Source: Neckera pumila (lineage: Eukaryota; Streptophyta; Bryopsida; Hypnales; Neckeraceae). From it: a stretch of DNA of 64,000 nucleotides. The stretch is taken from positions 16,971,660 through 17,035,659 of the forward strand of contig OZ018414.1 of assembly GCA_963969595.1 (NCBI GenBank), written 5' to 3'. Position 1 is the stretch's first letter, and every line of letters begins with the position of its first letter. Shown here piece by piece: positions 13,017 through 26,018 of the stretch. The notes beneath the pieces are model-generated. The model made no database searches. It saw nothing but the letters and a program-made list of their open reading frames with translations, and had not been told where the DNA came from. The position numbers and the translations under genes are program-made.

Positions 13017-14132
13017 TTAATCCCTAAATGTATTTGACTATGTTTTAACCAACAACACTCTAAAATTTTCATTTCTAGTACAAATACCAAATTTTAGGGA
13101 AAAAAACATTTTTAGACACATGTAACCATAAAATCTTGTAGTACATTGGTTTTAAAAAGATGTATAAAAACTTTTAGAAATTTTCAACGTATAGATTGCA
13201 AAATATAGCATTTGAATTGACAAAAGTCCTTTTTTGTCCCTACAAAACAACGGGTTGCACTTCACAAGGTCACATTTGTTTGTAAGGAAAAAAGTCCAAA
13301 ATGGTAGTTATCCTTTGGATTCATTTTTCAAGGCAAGTTAGCTACATACTTGAAAAGCTTTAGATCATTTGGAGTTGTCTAACATATAGGAAAAAAATAG
13401 TAAGTGAAAAAAATATAAAAAATGATTCAAAATACTAAATTGTCAAGAATTTATTTATGGAATTGAAAAACGCCAATCCCAATGGTTGCAATGTTGTAAT
13501 AAACAACCTGCATCCATTACTTTAATTGAATTATAAAAAATATTGAAAATTGAGTTAAATAAAGGACTTCAAAGTTTATTTTAGAGTAGAGATTCTATAA
13601 GGTAGAAACACCCATTGCCATCCTGCACCCATGATTCTTGAACCCTAGAGAGTCACCAAATCTATCTATAAGCATCTTTTAAAGTGTCCTACAAATGTTT
13701 AATTCTAGTTTGTTGATGCATTTGAAAGACACATATTTACTTTTCATTCAGTGGCAACTGATTTTTGCATATTTCGGTTCAGAGTACACCTATGGAACAA
13801 TTTCAATGGTCTAGAGAGCCAACACTTTGAAAAATCATAGAAATTACATACTACAACCGAAAAATCTATTTTTTTTTAAGAAATTGATGAATTTCACTCG
13901 CCAATACTACAAAAGTGTTGTTTTTAGAAAAAAATGCCTCCAACTATGTTGAATTCCTTATTTTGACAATTTTGGATGCCTCCATCATAACTACCCTCAA
14001 ACAAAAACTCCTCATAACCTTCATCTCATTAATCAGAATAGAATGATCAAAAACCTTTCCATGTATATATAAAACAATAAAATCAATTTCAAATTTTTTT
14101 ATTTTTTCTAAAAGTGATTTAAAGAACTTTTT
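13017..14132 (+). mobile_element. TTAA-family element, truncated right end
   Basis: Begins TTAATCCCTAAATG and then follows the family (three-frame noise only) through 'gtaaccataaaatcttgtag', 'cccaatggttgcaatgttgt' and 'tttagagtagagattctata'. An unrelated segment (about 13600-13950) follows. Family sequence resumes at about 13960 and stops at about 14132, where a different TIR element begins. Confidence 0.45.
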
Positions 14133-14151
14133 GTCCAAACTAATAATCGTA

Positions 14152-15194
14152 ACAAAGATCCACGTCGCCTTGCACCATTTACAAGATGAATACCGGTAGA
14201 ATGAATACTAGTGGTATTCATCTTGTAAATGGGTCAAAGCACACTCAAAGGGACCATTGGGATTACTTTATTAGGACAGGACTCAAGTCCTTTTTTGAAA
14301 TTTCAAAGCTATAAATTACTTTGGTGTTGGCAATTTTCTTAAGACTTTATAGATGAATATTATTGCAATGCAGCCTTCTAATAAGTTGGAGAAAAAGTTT
14401 TTTGGAAAAAAGTCATAAAGGAATCTAAATCATAAATTTTAGAGCTAAGTTTAGTGTCTTTTTAACAATAATTTACTTTAAATAGATATTTTTATCCAAA
14501 TTTTTTATACTACTTAAGAATACAACTATTAAAAAAGATGTTATATCATTAAATCTTAACCTTAAAATAGTATAAATTTTTAATAAATTAATTGATTATT
14601 GACAAATCATTGATTTGTTCTAAAATCACACTTTAAACATTCAATTCTAAAAATAGCTTACATAATGCCCTTAATGTGAATAATATATACATTTTTTGTT
14701 TTGACACAATCACCATTTGGATTGTTTTTTATATTGAAAAGGACGTTCACGTGTTTTTACTTCTAAATATTATAGGAAATAAATGAATATTTAAATTATA
14801 TCAGAAGAGTCCTTTTCTATTCCATTGCATGATTACATACACGCTTCATTTTTTTGGATTCAATCACATTATTGTTCATTAGAAATTAGACTCCTTTTTG
14901 TCCATTGAAAAACCTGACAGGCTGACATTTAAATTGCAATTGGAAGTTTGGTAAAGAATTTATATTTTTTGGGTGAATTAAAATATATTAGCATTAATAA
15001 GACTTGAAATTCTAATAAAAAAGGACTAAATTATTTATAATTAATAGATTAATATTAGAAAACAATAGGTAAAAAGAAGTTACATTGCAGATTTTAGTGC
15101 GTCTGACCCCTTTTTTGGTCCATTTGAGTGTGATTTGACCCAAATGGTGCAAGGCGACTTTGAGAACAATAATAATCTTCCAGATCTTTGTTCC
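14152..15194. mobile_element. ~1-kb TIR element containing a hairpin insertion in its left TIR
   Basis: The left TIR is GTCGCCTTGCACCATTT at 14164-14180, continuing GGGTCAAAGCACACTC at 14231. The right TIR is its inverted counterpart, 15111-15158 (ending AAATGGTGCAAGGCGAC). The left arm is split by a 54-bp palindromic insertion. Outside the TIRs an identical 20-bp direct repeat (gtccaaactaataatcgtaa) lies at 14133-14152 and 15207-15226. No ORF of note. Superfamily unresolved. Confidence 0.55.
14177..14230. repeat. Perfect 18-18-18 hairpin
   Basis: Arm ATTTACAAGATGAATACC (14177-14194), an 18-nt loop, and the exact reverse complement at 14213-14230. It interrupts the left TIR of the surrounding element. 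The right TIR (15111-15158) lacks it and reads straight through. Confidence 0.85.
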
Positions 15195-15226
15195 AAAATG
15201 GCTTCTGTCCAAACTAATAATCGTAA

Positions 15227-16653
15227 AATTTTAGATGAAAGAATTTGTACTTTTCAAAGATTTTGACTTGTTTTTAGTATTCAATGGGGTTGTTGGAGCA
15301 AAAAGGATTCCTCTTTGATTTCATTTGGATGTTCTATGCTCCAAGGATTCCAGTCAATGCCTTGAATTTATTTTAAATTTGTTGAAAATTGTTGGGGTTG
15401 TCCATTCAAGTCTTTACCAATGTCCATATGCCTTGAAACTTGTTGTAGTATTTTACTTCTATTAAAAATTCTACCTTAATTTTTAGTAGAATATTATCAC
15501 AACTTGAATAGTTTCTAAGAATTTTATCAAAGCTAATTATAATAATTGAATTTTTGGAAAAGTAAATTTTGCAATTCAAATAAATTCAAAACTTTACATG
15601 TGATTTCTAAATGGTCCTATGCACCAAGTGCAAGCTCATATTCTCACTACACTTTTCATGAGAAGGTTCGCTTGTTGTTACTTCTTATTAAATGAGGTTG
15701 ATTAAGAATCTTTTGATTGGTGTGGAATCTTAACAAACCCATTACACCATTGGGCTACTAGCATATTTTAATCTTAAAAATATATTTCTTTGGTCTTTAG
15801 ATTTGTCTTCCTTCATATTTCTTGGCTTTGAGTTCTATGAGGTTGATTTCTAGTTTTCTATTTTTCTCTCAAAATGATTGATAACTTTGATTTACTCTAT
15901 TACAAAGGCAAAGAATAAAAATTTCAAAATCAGAAAGGAAGTTTTAATATATGGAATGCTAAGATTCCTATTTTAGTTAGGTTTTCAACACATGCACTAT
16001 AGATTTGGGCTTAGTTGTAGTCTGGAAAAGGTATTCTGCTATTGATTCCTTGTTTTATCACAAACTAGACGTATGACTTTTTTAGAATACCTAATTCATC
16101 TAGGAGTGAGGAATTAAAGCATTTTAAGCACTCTGGACTTCTAAAGGCAAAATACTACATTAAAAAGTACTTTAGCATTTGCAGTTTAGCACTCTTTCAA
16201 AGAATTTTGGTTTATTAAAGCCAATAATGAGGTGCAAAAAAAAAAAAGGTCTTAGTCCAAAGTGACAACTAAGGGGCTCAAAAAAAGACCCAAAAGACCC
16301 AAAAAACCCACCTCCACTATAGGATGGACTTAGAAAACTAGAAGACAATAGATATTTTTTTCAAATTTAGAATGTAGTCTCAATTGAGGAGTTAATTTCA
16401 TTCAATTTTAAAAAAAATGATATTATGATATTTGATACTATTATAATTTTATTAATAATATAATATTAAAAATAACATTGGCTTAAATTTGATAGGTTTA
16501 TCGTAGCACATTGAATATATATCATGTGTCTTTGTTTTTTTGACAGAAACATTCCAAGATTTTAAGTTTTGTATAAATTGACAGCACTGGAGGCATCTAA
16601 AGACATGAAAATGTATTTTGTAATAAATTAAGGCATAGAGATGTTGAATATAT
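15227..16653. other. AT-rich intergenic DNA, nothing recognised
   Basis: About 1.4 kb with short homopolymer runs. No ORF with coding character and no clear TIR or tandem structure was found by eye. Confidence 0.5.
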
Positions 16654-17583
16654 TTAACCCCTAAAGGACCAAACGGCATTTTTTGGCAACAGAGCGATTT
16701 TGGGCAGCTCACTGCGGACGGAAATTTTCTTTTTGTTCTTTGAAAATTTCACACAATGTGTGCCCAAGGAGTAGGTTTAAGGCCCAACAATTTTCAAAGC
16801 TTTTGACTACATGGTTAAAAATTTACTGGATGATATGTCATTTTCAGTGGTCAGCGGGCAGCTCAAAAAATTCTGAAAAATTGCTTTTAAAAAAAATAAA
16901 AATTTGAAATTATTTCTTTAGATTTATATACACATCTAAAGCTTTGAATTATTCCATTTTGATTTATGAGATGGAAATTATGAGGTGTTCTAATTTGCGG
17001 GCAGTTATGGATTCCCTACTCTAAAATAAACTTTGAAGTCCTTTATTTAACTCAATTTTTAATATTTTTTGAAAAAAATAAAAGTATAGGATGTATATTG
17101 TTTATGCAACATTACAACCATTGGGATTGACATTTTTCAATTCCATGATTAAATTCTTAACAATTTTGTGTTTTGAATCATTCTCTACTTCTCTCTACTT
17201 AATATTTTTTTCCTATATGTTGTATAATTCCAAATGATCTAAAAGTTCTTAAGCATGTAGCCAACTTGCTTTGAAGAATGAATCCAAGGAGTAACCACCA
17301 TTTTGGGCATTTTTTCATTTAAATGTGACCTTGTGAAGTGCAGCTGCCCGGTTTTTTGCAGGGTCCAAGAAACGGTTTTTGTCAATTCAAATGTTAATAT
17401 CTTGCAATCTACAAGGTGGAAAATTTTGAAATTTTTTCTACATATTCTCAAACAAGTTTACTACAAGATACTACAATTACATGTGTCAAAAAATATTTTT
17501 TTCTAAAATTTGGTACTTGTAATAGAAATGGCAGGTTTGGAGTGTTTTTGGTGAAAACATAGTCTCTGACCTTTAGGGGTTAA
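16654..17583 (-). mobile_element. TTAA-bounded TIR element, intact copy
   Basis: 930 bp from TTAACCCCTAAAGGACCAA (16654) to CTTTAGGGGTTAA (17583). It is reverse-oriented relative to the copies at 28441 and 30996: its start reads like their right end complemented ('ttggcaacagagcgattttgggcag'). If TTAA is the target duplication, the transposon proper starts CCCC and ends GGGG. That fits piggyBac-like or Sola3-like non-autonomous elements. It encodes no transposase. Confidence 0.7.
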
Positions 17584-18468
17584 AATAAAAGAATCCCCAA
17601 ATTCATTTATAGGACAATTATACATGCTATCTATTAATAGAGTCCATTTCAAAACACATGATACTCTTTCATTGGATGAAGAAAGGTATGCTCTTTTTTA
17701 TAATGTGGGTTTGTTTTAGCATTATGATGCTCTTTTTTAAATCTTTAATTGATTGATTATGTAAACCAAAATCCAACCATTTAACCATTGTAGTTTTGTG
17801 TAGTAAGTGAAATTAGAGTTTATTATGAGAATTAACATCCATTTCAACTAGGTTAGCTTAGCATATTATTTTTCATAACAAGACTTTACTTTTGTATGAC
17901 TGTCCATTTCAATATGTTTTGAGTATTATTTTGAACTCAATCCGGTTGTATTTAATCTTTTATATTTTGTATATAATTTTGCCATGAATTTTTCATATCT
18001 TTCTTGAAGGAAAGGAATCCTTTGCTTCTTGTGAATTATAGATCTATTTACTTTTGAAGATCTTGAATTCAAATTGACTTATGAGGATGAAACACCAACT
18101 GATAATTTTGCATTTGGGGGTAGTATTCATAGTACTTTGAACTTTTGAGAAAAAATATTCAATAATTAAATTAAACATATATAAATAGTAGAAAATTGCA
18201 AAAAATATATTCCCAAAAAATATGTTAAATGAAAATTTTCATGAAAATAATTTTCTTGATTAAATTGCTCGAAATAATGGAAAACTTCAAAAATAAGACG
18301 ATTTTAGTATATCTTGATGAAGATGAGATTTCACTAAAGAATTCAAAGAAAGATATTTTTAAATGTTTGGAAATGCACGCACAAAAAAGCCTTCTTTTCA
18401 TCTATGTAGAAGATAAAGAATTTTTATTTTTACAATTCCTTGGGAAGATAGTTGTAAACCTAGTAGAA
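17584..18468. other. AT-rich intergenic DNA
   Basis: No convincing gene or structured repeat. The 112-aa ORF at 18229-18567 is Lys/Phe/Leu-rich, runs into the MITE below and has no recognisable domain, so it is not called as a gene. Confidence 0.5.
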
Positions 18469-18470
18469 TA

Positions 18471-18708
18471 CTCCCTTAGTCGCACTAAAAACCTCCAAAT
18501 TGGATATAGTGGGTGCACCACTAAATCCCTCCATTTCTTGATTTTGATCATTGAGCAAGTGCTCTAGAATTCAAATCACGTGCGTGCATCCACTCCCTCC
18601 ATTCTACATTGCTTGCTCAATGATCAACAATCAAAATCAATAAATGGAGCCCTTTTATTGATGCATGCACTTTTTTTGATTAGGAAGTTTTTAGTGGGAC
18701 TAAGGGAA
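18471..18708. mobile_element. Stowaway-like (Tc1/mariner) MITE
   Basis: 238 bp flanked on both sides by TA (18469-18470 and 18709-18710). Terminal inverted repeats of about 28 bp: CTCCCTTAGTCGCACTAAAA on the left, and TTCCCTTAGTCCCACTAAAA on the right read from the other strand. These resemble the Stowaway terminus CTCCCTCCGTCCC. A second inner inverted pair ('ttgattttgatcattgagcaag' type, 18537-18560 against 18613-18641) makes the whole element fold. Confidence 0.85.
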
Positions 18709-18710
18709 TA

Positions 18711-21512
18711 CTACAATGTCCAAATTTCTAAGAAAATCATTATTTTGGACTCATTATAGTACCAAAAAATACTAAAACCTGAAGTGTGATTAATTAAAAA
18801 AATTGAATATTAAATACTATTTCTTTTAGAAATTACACAAAATTATGTATTGACTTAGGTAATGTACCAATCAATTTTAGTATGAATTTCAAATATAATA
18901 AGAAAAGTTCTTAGAAATTATGCTCAATTTTGTATTGGGTACGCAAATAGGACAAGTAGTAAAGCGTAGGCCGCCATTATATTCAAAAATCATTTAATTC
19001 TATATATTTTGATATAATAGAAGGATTCCCATACTTTTCTATTCAAGAATATTACTTTTTATTGGTCGCACTATTCATATAAATATAAATGGCTAAATGC
19101 ATAAAATTGAACCATTTGAAAAACAAACAACCTAACTACATTTGACCAAATACATATTCCATTCATGTCTTGAATTCTCTTTGTTATATATAAACTTCAT
19201 CCACCATTCTTCTTATCACTCAATTGTCTTATTAATTTAGGGTTTAAATGGAAGGACAAAGACAAAATTGAACATTGTGCCAAATTGTTGTGGAAGTTGC
19301 CCTCCATGGATCTACGGCAAAGAACTACTAATAAATTTGTAAACAAACCAGCGGGACACCCTCTCCTTTTACTCTGGCTCATAGCATGTGCAATCAAATG
19401 GAATTGCAAGCAACAAGTTTGAGTGCCTAATTGCATTTCAAAGGCGCAAGTGGATGAAATTTCTCATAATCCTTGGAGCACAATCAACCAGAATTGCTCT
19501 AGATGTGGTAATATTAAGTAGTTATCTTTTCATTGGTGTTTTTATTTGTCGCATTTAAAATGCAATCTTCTTGAATTCAAACTACTATCATATTTTTTTG
19601 GGTGTAATTTGACTTGGTGGCTCTTGGCATATATCTTTTTCTACAAGTGGTAAATTTTGCTTATTATTTTCAATTGAATTTTTTTTTTTTGATTTTTTAA
19701 TATAAATTCTTTCTTGATTTGATTCATTTGAGGGGATGTACATGCCATAGTTGCTTTTGGCAATTGCTCTTTATCTAAATGGTGAACAACTCTATAGAAC
19801 AATTTTTGTGAATTTTTTTGTTTATTGACATTTTACAAACTTGACTGGAAGCAATTTGTATATTTTCAAGAGTTTCAAAATGAAAAAATTGAAGCACATA
19901 GAAGATTCTTGAAGGAAAAAAAATACTATACATGAACAATGGTGCTTACAATTTTTCTTTGCAAGCAATGATTGAGTTGTCTTCTATTTTTATTTTTTAA
20001 AGTACAATCAACCTCGATAGCTCTTGAAAAAACACATTTATCTTAACATTGTAAAGTTGTGGAGTTTGTTCACTTGAATATTTTTTGATAATATTGGAAA
20101 AATAAAATTTATTTATTTAGAATACTGTGAAATGAAAAACATGTAAGAATATATTTGGAAATCAATGCAAAAGAGAGTTGGAAGAGAAAAGAGATGATTA
20201 ATTGAATTTTTGATGATTGAAGACTTTGCATGGATAAGTGTGTTCAATTTGTATTTAATTCTTATTTTTGTGTATGTCTATTTTCCAACATATGAGGTGA
20301 AATGTCTATTTTCCAACATTTGACAATATATGAAGTGAAATAGGACAAAGAGATAAAACAACTTTATAAACAAAGGGAAATTAGTAAATATGTATAAAAA
20401 AAGTCAAATCAAGACGAAATATGTGAGTTAAAGCTATTATTATGTAAAAATTAGATGGCAATGGTGCATTTTTATGGAATGATATAGCTAAAAAAAATAA
20501 AAAGATTCAAGTGGCCTCAAGAAAACTTTTGTTTCTGTAAATAGAGGGCTTAATTGTCAAAAATTGGATGAAAAAAATTATATAGTTGTTGTTGAATGTC
20601 CAATTATCAAAGGTGTGAAAAGCTTGGTGCCAAATGGAAAGTTGGATACAACGTTTGCAAAAATACAACCCTACATTTGAGTGGATGTATTATTTATTCG
20701 AAGTTATAAGCCAAAAAAATTTAAACATCCATGAGCCATCATTGAAATGGTAAGCCACTTATGAAGGGAATACTATAAACAGATATAGTGAGTTAAATAG
20801 ATGATAGAGAAAATAGCAAGAATTTTGAATTTAAGGTCCTTGAAAAATATATACATTCATTAGAGATCTTTATTGTGAAATGGTAAATCATGTCATGTAT
20901 TGTTCTAAAAAATCCAATCTAAAGTGTGCTAAGTTTACTTTGCCAAAGTCTCTAGAATTGTATACTATGATCATACATGGTCTACTTTGCATACATTTGA
21001 TTTGTTCATTAAGCTAAGTTTTCAAGTGTGGCATTTGCAGAGAAAACTATCAATAATGTAATTACGCTTGCACTTTGAGACTACTTCAAGAAGTTGTTTG
21101 TGGTTAATTGACAAGACTATATAAAATAGGAGACTAGTCAATGATATTGAAAACAAACACATTATGATCAAGATTAAGGAATCAAATTGTGAATGAAAGC
21201 ATTTTGAAATGATATTAAGAGATTCTTAATCCAAAAGAAAAAATGAGTAGTATTCACATGAACAATCATTACAATAATTATTCTATCTTACATGAATGGA
21301 TTGCAATCATGAATGACAATTTTGTGCCTTTTGAAGGATGCTTAAGAAATAGCAATGACTATATGCAAGTTTAAACAATATGAGACAAGAATGCCCCCTT
21401 CAAGTCCAAAGGATATGAATCTTGTCAAAGAATGGAAACTCAAGCATAATCACTACATGGTATTGATAATACTAATGATACTAATGATTTGTACGTGTTG
21501 AAGACCTCTAAT
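18711..21512. other. AT-rich DNA upstream of the 21.5-kb gene
   Basis: No gene could be supported. The last few hundred bases probably hold the 5' UTR and promoter of the following gene, because an open frame without an ATG runs from 21450 into its start at 21513. No TATA box could be assigned confidently among the many AT runs. Confidence 0.45.
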
Positions 21513-24500
21513 ATGGCCATTGAAGAAGAAAGCAATATGGAAGAGGCCGGCTTGAATCCACCACCACCGCCACCAAATTTTCCAAAAGGTCGAAAACCAT
21601 CAAGTGGAGCGGATATAGGATTTGAAGAAAGCACATCTGTTTCAGAGGTTGCGCCATCTGAGGCACCAATTGTTGATGCTGTAGATTCCTCTACCATGGC
21701 CCGAGGATCAACACAAGGATCAATTCGAGAATCAATGCGAGGGTCAACCTTGAAAAGGGGTAGCATGGGAGATGAACCTGATAGTAGAAGGCGGAAAACA
21801 AGCAATTCAATGTCAATCTTGAAAGTTCAAGAGTCAACAACCATGGATGGAAAACCACCTCGAAAGCAGTGGGGTTCAAGACGTGTTTCCAAAGGTTTAG
21901 ATGGTCTTAATTTAGATAATCCAGAAGTGAAAGAATTGTTGCGTAGATTAAAAGAAGCAGAAGAAAGTACTAGTAGTAGCAACGGCCATACTAAGCCAGT
22001 TTCTCCAAAACCTCGTGAATACCATTGTGGAATTAAGGTTGATCTAAGAATTTCTTTTAATATATGACTTGTGCAAATTTAGCATAATAGTTAAAAAAAA
22101 TTGAACATTTAAAAGCCATGACAAAATTTTGAAAACTTTTTTGTCTTAAGTTTCATGCAATTTTGTAATATATTGCATTTTTCACAAAAAATATTTGGCC
22201 ATTATTAATTTTGAAATGGGGCAGGCACTTTACAGGGCGGTACAAGAGAACGAGATGCCTATGCGGATGGCATATGAACAACTGGATGAACTCGCTGCTA
22301 ATGCAGAGCGTGTTAAGTTTGCAATTGAAACTAACCGGTCTCTACTCACTCTTCAGGTATTTTATAACTACAATGCAACCGCGCTAAGAACTAAAGAATG
22401 ATGGAAGTAGAGGTAACAAACAATATTTCTTATTTCATACTAAAGGAATCATTTTTTGATCAGGTAAAAAAAGCCAATGAGAGAATTCTACGAGTTGCAT
22501 TTATGGCTTGGACATTGGAAGTTGGATACCAAAAACACAAGAGACGGCAAATGAGAAGGGCCCTTGCATGGTCAATAAGAAGTTTGGTGTCACGTGTGTT
22601 CAAAGGCTTGCATCAATTGAAGAACATTGGCAAGAAAAGGAGGCGTTTTGAAGCTTCAGTTAGAAATATTCTTCAACATCGAAAACTAGCCTTAGTATGG
22701 TAATGGTGGTATACTCTTTTGAATATGGCATTGAAAACACTCATAATCAAGTAAAAATCATATCAAATAGTTTTTTTGTTCATTTCATGTAATGACAACA
22801 AATTGGCTACAGGAATGTATGGAAAGAAATGATTGCTGAAATACATCGCAAACATCAAGAAATGAAGTAAATTTGCTTCTTGCACTTGCAATTTTTTTTT
22901 CTTGTATACCTCTAACACTTTAGTCTTTCAAAATATCCTAAAGTTGAAGCTATTTTGTTAGTGTGCTAGGTCAGGATTGTTGCCTATGAGAAAGGCATTT
23001 GTATATCACATATATGGTGTATTTGCGGACAAGTATTTGTCCAAAACATTCTATGTGACATTCATAAATGGAAGTGTGGATGCAATGACTTAATCTCATC
23101 ATACTCCAAATGCCAAAGCAAGTCTTTAGATAGGAAGGTCTACAATAGATAAGTGGGCAAAAAATACATCATATATATTTCTAAAATCTTTCAAATGTAT
23201 ATACTCACCATGATGCATGTATATACATAGGAAAGGAAAAAAGTTGCTAAAGAGTTTAGACAAAAAGTTTAGAGAAGATATGGCCAAGCGTGCTTTTTTA
23301 ATCATGAGACAATCACAATTACGTCGCTACTTTCACTTTTTTCAGGTTTTTCTAGACATAACCAAAAGTAGTCATAACAATCAATAATGTTCAAATAAAA
23401 GCTATAGAACTTTTACTTCATTAAAAATAAAATTTGAACTTATTTATGCTTAGAAGATTAAGAGACTAACTTTCCACCAAATACCTATGGAGAAGTTGAT
23501 GAAAAGGTGGGATTGCAGGAAGGAGTGGAAGCAAGGATTCAAGCACAAATGTTTCTAAAGCAAATATTGATCCTCCTCCTTAAAAAATGTGTTCTTCGTG
23601 CATTTGTTGCATTTAGAGATGTTGCTAAAAAAAGAATACATAATCGAATTTTCATCAAGTAAAGCCTTAGCACTACCTTAATAAATAAATAAATTTCTAT
23701 CCTACCTTCACAATGGAAATTTATTTTAAGTTTTGTACAACAATAGTATGTGATTATTTTCTCACTTGAGCAAGATTTAGGATATTCAAGTGCTTCATCC
23801 AACCACTTGATTTTGCACAATTTTGTAAAGTACAAACATTTGGTAGTATGAATGAAAATTCTAATAGACATTTTATGCAACTAACAAATGTCATTATCGT
23901 GTAGGAGAACAGAGCTAGGGTACGCAAAATGGTGCTTAAGAAGTGTTTAAAGGGTTGGTGGAAGTTGTTAATTAAAAACCAATATTTGCATCGTTCAGCT
24001 CAAGAAAATAATTTGTTGCATTCAATGTTTCATAAATGGTTTACTTGGATCAAATATAAGAAGTACAAAAGAAGGCAATTGACTTGCAATATAATGAAGT
24101 TAGAGCGCAAAATGGTAAATCGAATGTTTTTAGCGTATTCGGATGTTGTAAAAGAACATAATTGTGTTCGTGGTCTTGTGACTCGCCAATTGAAGAAATC
24201 AGGTAGAAGACTTTTGAACCAGTGCTTTCAAGCTTGGATTTCTTTCATGCAGGTTTACTTTTTATTACTCCACTATAAACTTGCAAGAATAGTTGTTTAT
24301 GATAAACTAATCAAATTTTATAGTACATTATATGTGAATATGTTTCTAACACATGAAGACATTAGATGGGAGTACAAAAGAAGATGCATGATGTACAAAG
24401 ATTTGCAAGCGCATCTGAAAAAGAGAATGAAAAATTGCGCTCAGATAATGAAAGATTATCTACAATCATTGATACCGGGGATTGGAATAAAGACCGTATT

Positions 24501-25433
24501 TCTGACTTGGTGGCAGCACAACAAGTCCTTTCTGCAGAGCGAGTAGCTTTGACAAAACTTATTGGTCGCCTACAACGACAACATCAACAAGCACTTGACC
24601 AACATGAACAACAAGAGCATGAGATCAAACACCTTAAGGATCGACTTCTCTCAGAGGTGAGCATATGTCTTTTATCTCAAGTGGTCACTTTGATGTTTAT
24701 ACTAAATCTATTTGAAAAGCAAGGAGGTGAAGAATATATGTCCTAATTATTTTCCGCACTAATAATTTTCTTAACTACTATAAAAGGGAGTACATAACAC
24801 TGTTATGAATTTTCATGTGGATAGAATAACTATTTTGAACGCAACAAACTTTTAATCAAGGGAGCGTCTAGCTTCAACACCTTGATGCGAGTCATGAAAC
24901 ATGACGTACGTGAATCCTAAATATATATGAGTACATATTAAGGGGTGCAGAATTTTCATATCCATCTACAAGTCATTTATTTTCTACAATTACTAATACA
25001 TCTCACACTCTATATTCAGATGTTGAAGAAAGAAACTGCAATTCCAGAAATTGTTTATGAAGTAAACAATATGGCTATGGATCAGGTAAGAAAGAAAAAA
25101 ATGATCTTTCTAAAACTCAGTTCTTTATCATTGTTTAATAACAAATAGATAATGGGCATGAAAATTTAAGGTTATCTCACAAAACTTTGGAATTTTTTTG
25201 CATACTATAAACAGGTGTCAGTATTTCCAGATGGTGAGCTTCATGTCAAGGCACTCAAAGCACGCAAAAAAGGGAGATGGTCAAATACAATACCAAATAG
25301 TGGCACTATAAGAACACCATCTGTATTATCAAACAAACCATCTGGAACTCCTCTTTTCCACACTCCAAGATCCCCTCTCAAGCCTAGAGCACCAAGTCCT
25401 CCACTATCCTACAATAGATATTCTTTAATGTAA
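21513..25433 (+). CDS. Sfi1/centrin-binding-repeat-like coiled-coil protein (about 10 exons, ~723 aa)
   Basis: Proposed exons: 21513-22037, 22225-22356, 22464-22699, 22813-22866, 23231-23345, 23465-23658, 23913-24252, 24366-24656, 25020-25085, 25215-25433. All have GT donors and AG acceptors, and the frames join. The acceptors at 23465 and 23913 are least certain. Residues 1-175 are Pro/Ser-rich and low-complexity. Residues ~220-532 are basic and carry spaced motifs such as RVAFMAW, LVWNVWKEM, VLRAFVAF, KCLKGWWKLL, SMFHKWFTW, NRMFLAY and QCFQAW, resembling the L..F..W repeats of Sfi1-type centrin binders. Residues ~533-629 form a charged coiled coil rich in Gln/Glu. The tail is Pro/Ser-rich. 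By family analogy it may act at centrin-containing microtubule-organising structures such as basal bodies; this is inference. The start ATG could be preceded by an upstream exon, since the frame stays open back to 21450. Confidence 0.7.
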
Positions 25434-25593
25434 AAGAGAGTCACATTAATATATTGTATGATAAGTTGGGATGTGTTGGAAGATCAACATGTTCTTAGTA
25501 AATATCTAGGTTCTTGTGAGAAGTTAGGTTTGTTATCTTTCATTTTGAAAAGCTCATAAAATTTTGTGATACATTGATTGGACTAGACTTTTA

Positions 25594-25815
25594 CACTACA
25601 AGAGAATGGGGTGTTTTAAGTGAGTCTTTAAGTATAGTCCTAGACATTAGATTTTAAGTAATGACCTTTAAGGCAATTTTATGCAAAATTTGACTAGAAA
25701 TACATGTCTTTTAAGTTAAATTTTGCTGAAAATTGCCTTAAAGGTCATTATTTAAAACCTTATGTCTAAGACTATGCTTAAAAACTCACTTAAAACACCC
25801 CATTTTCTTATAGTG
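25594..25815. mobile_element. CACTA-like palindromic MITE
   Basis: 222 bp starting CACTACAAGAGAATGGGG and ending in the complement of CACTATAAGAAAATGGGG. The two halves pair along almost their whole length (about 100 bp each). The ends match the CACTACAAGAAAA terminus known for CACTA/EnSpm elements. The flanking triplets (tta and ttt) do not give a perfect 3-bp target duplication. It lies 160 bp past the stop codon of the preceding gene, possibly inside its 3' UTR. Confidence 0.75.
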
Positions 25816-25846
25816 TTTGTGCACAATAATTAATTGTTATTGAGTA

Positions 25847-26018
25847 CACTGTAAGAAACTTGTATATTTGTGGATGCATTATAATAGATATCAGTCTATT
25901 TTTATGTTAACAATATTGTCAAACATACATCAAGATTTTACATTTGACATTATTGTTAACATGAAATTAGGTAGATATCTATTAAAATACATTCACAAAA
26001 CATGAATTTTTTATAATG
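25847..26018. mobile_element. Second CACTA-like palindromic MITE
   Basis: 172 bp, CACTGTAAGAAACTTG... against CATTATAAAAAATTCATG... read inward from the two ends. The arms include 'aatagatatc' and 'tgttaacaatattgtcaaa' in inverted copies. It is more diverged than its neighbour 31 bp upstream. Flanking triplets are gta and ata. Confidence 0.6.

Noticed and set aside
18229..18567. 112-aa Lys/Phe-rich plus ORF
   Set aside because: AT-driven composition, no domain, and it reads into the left end of a MITE.
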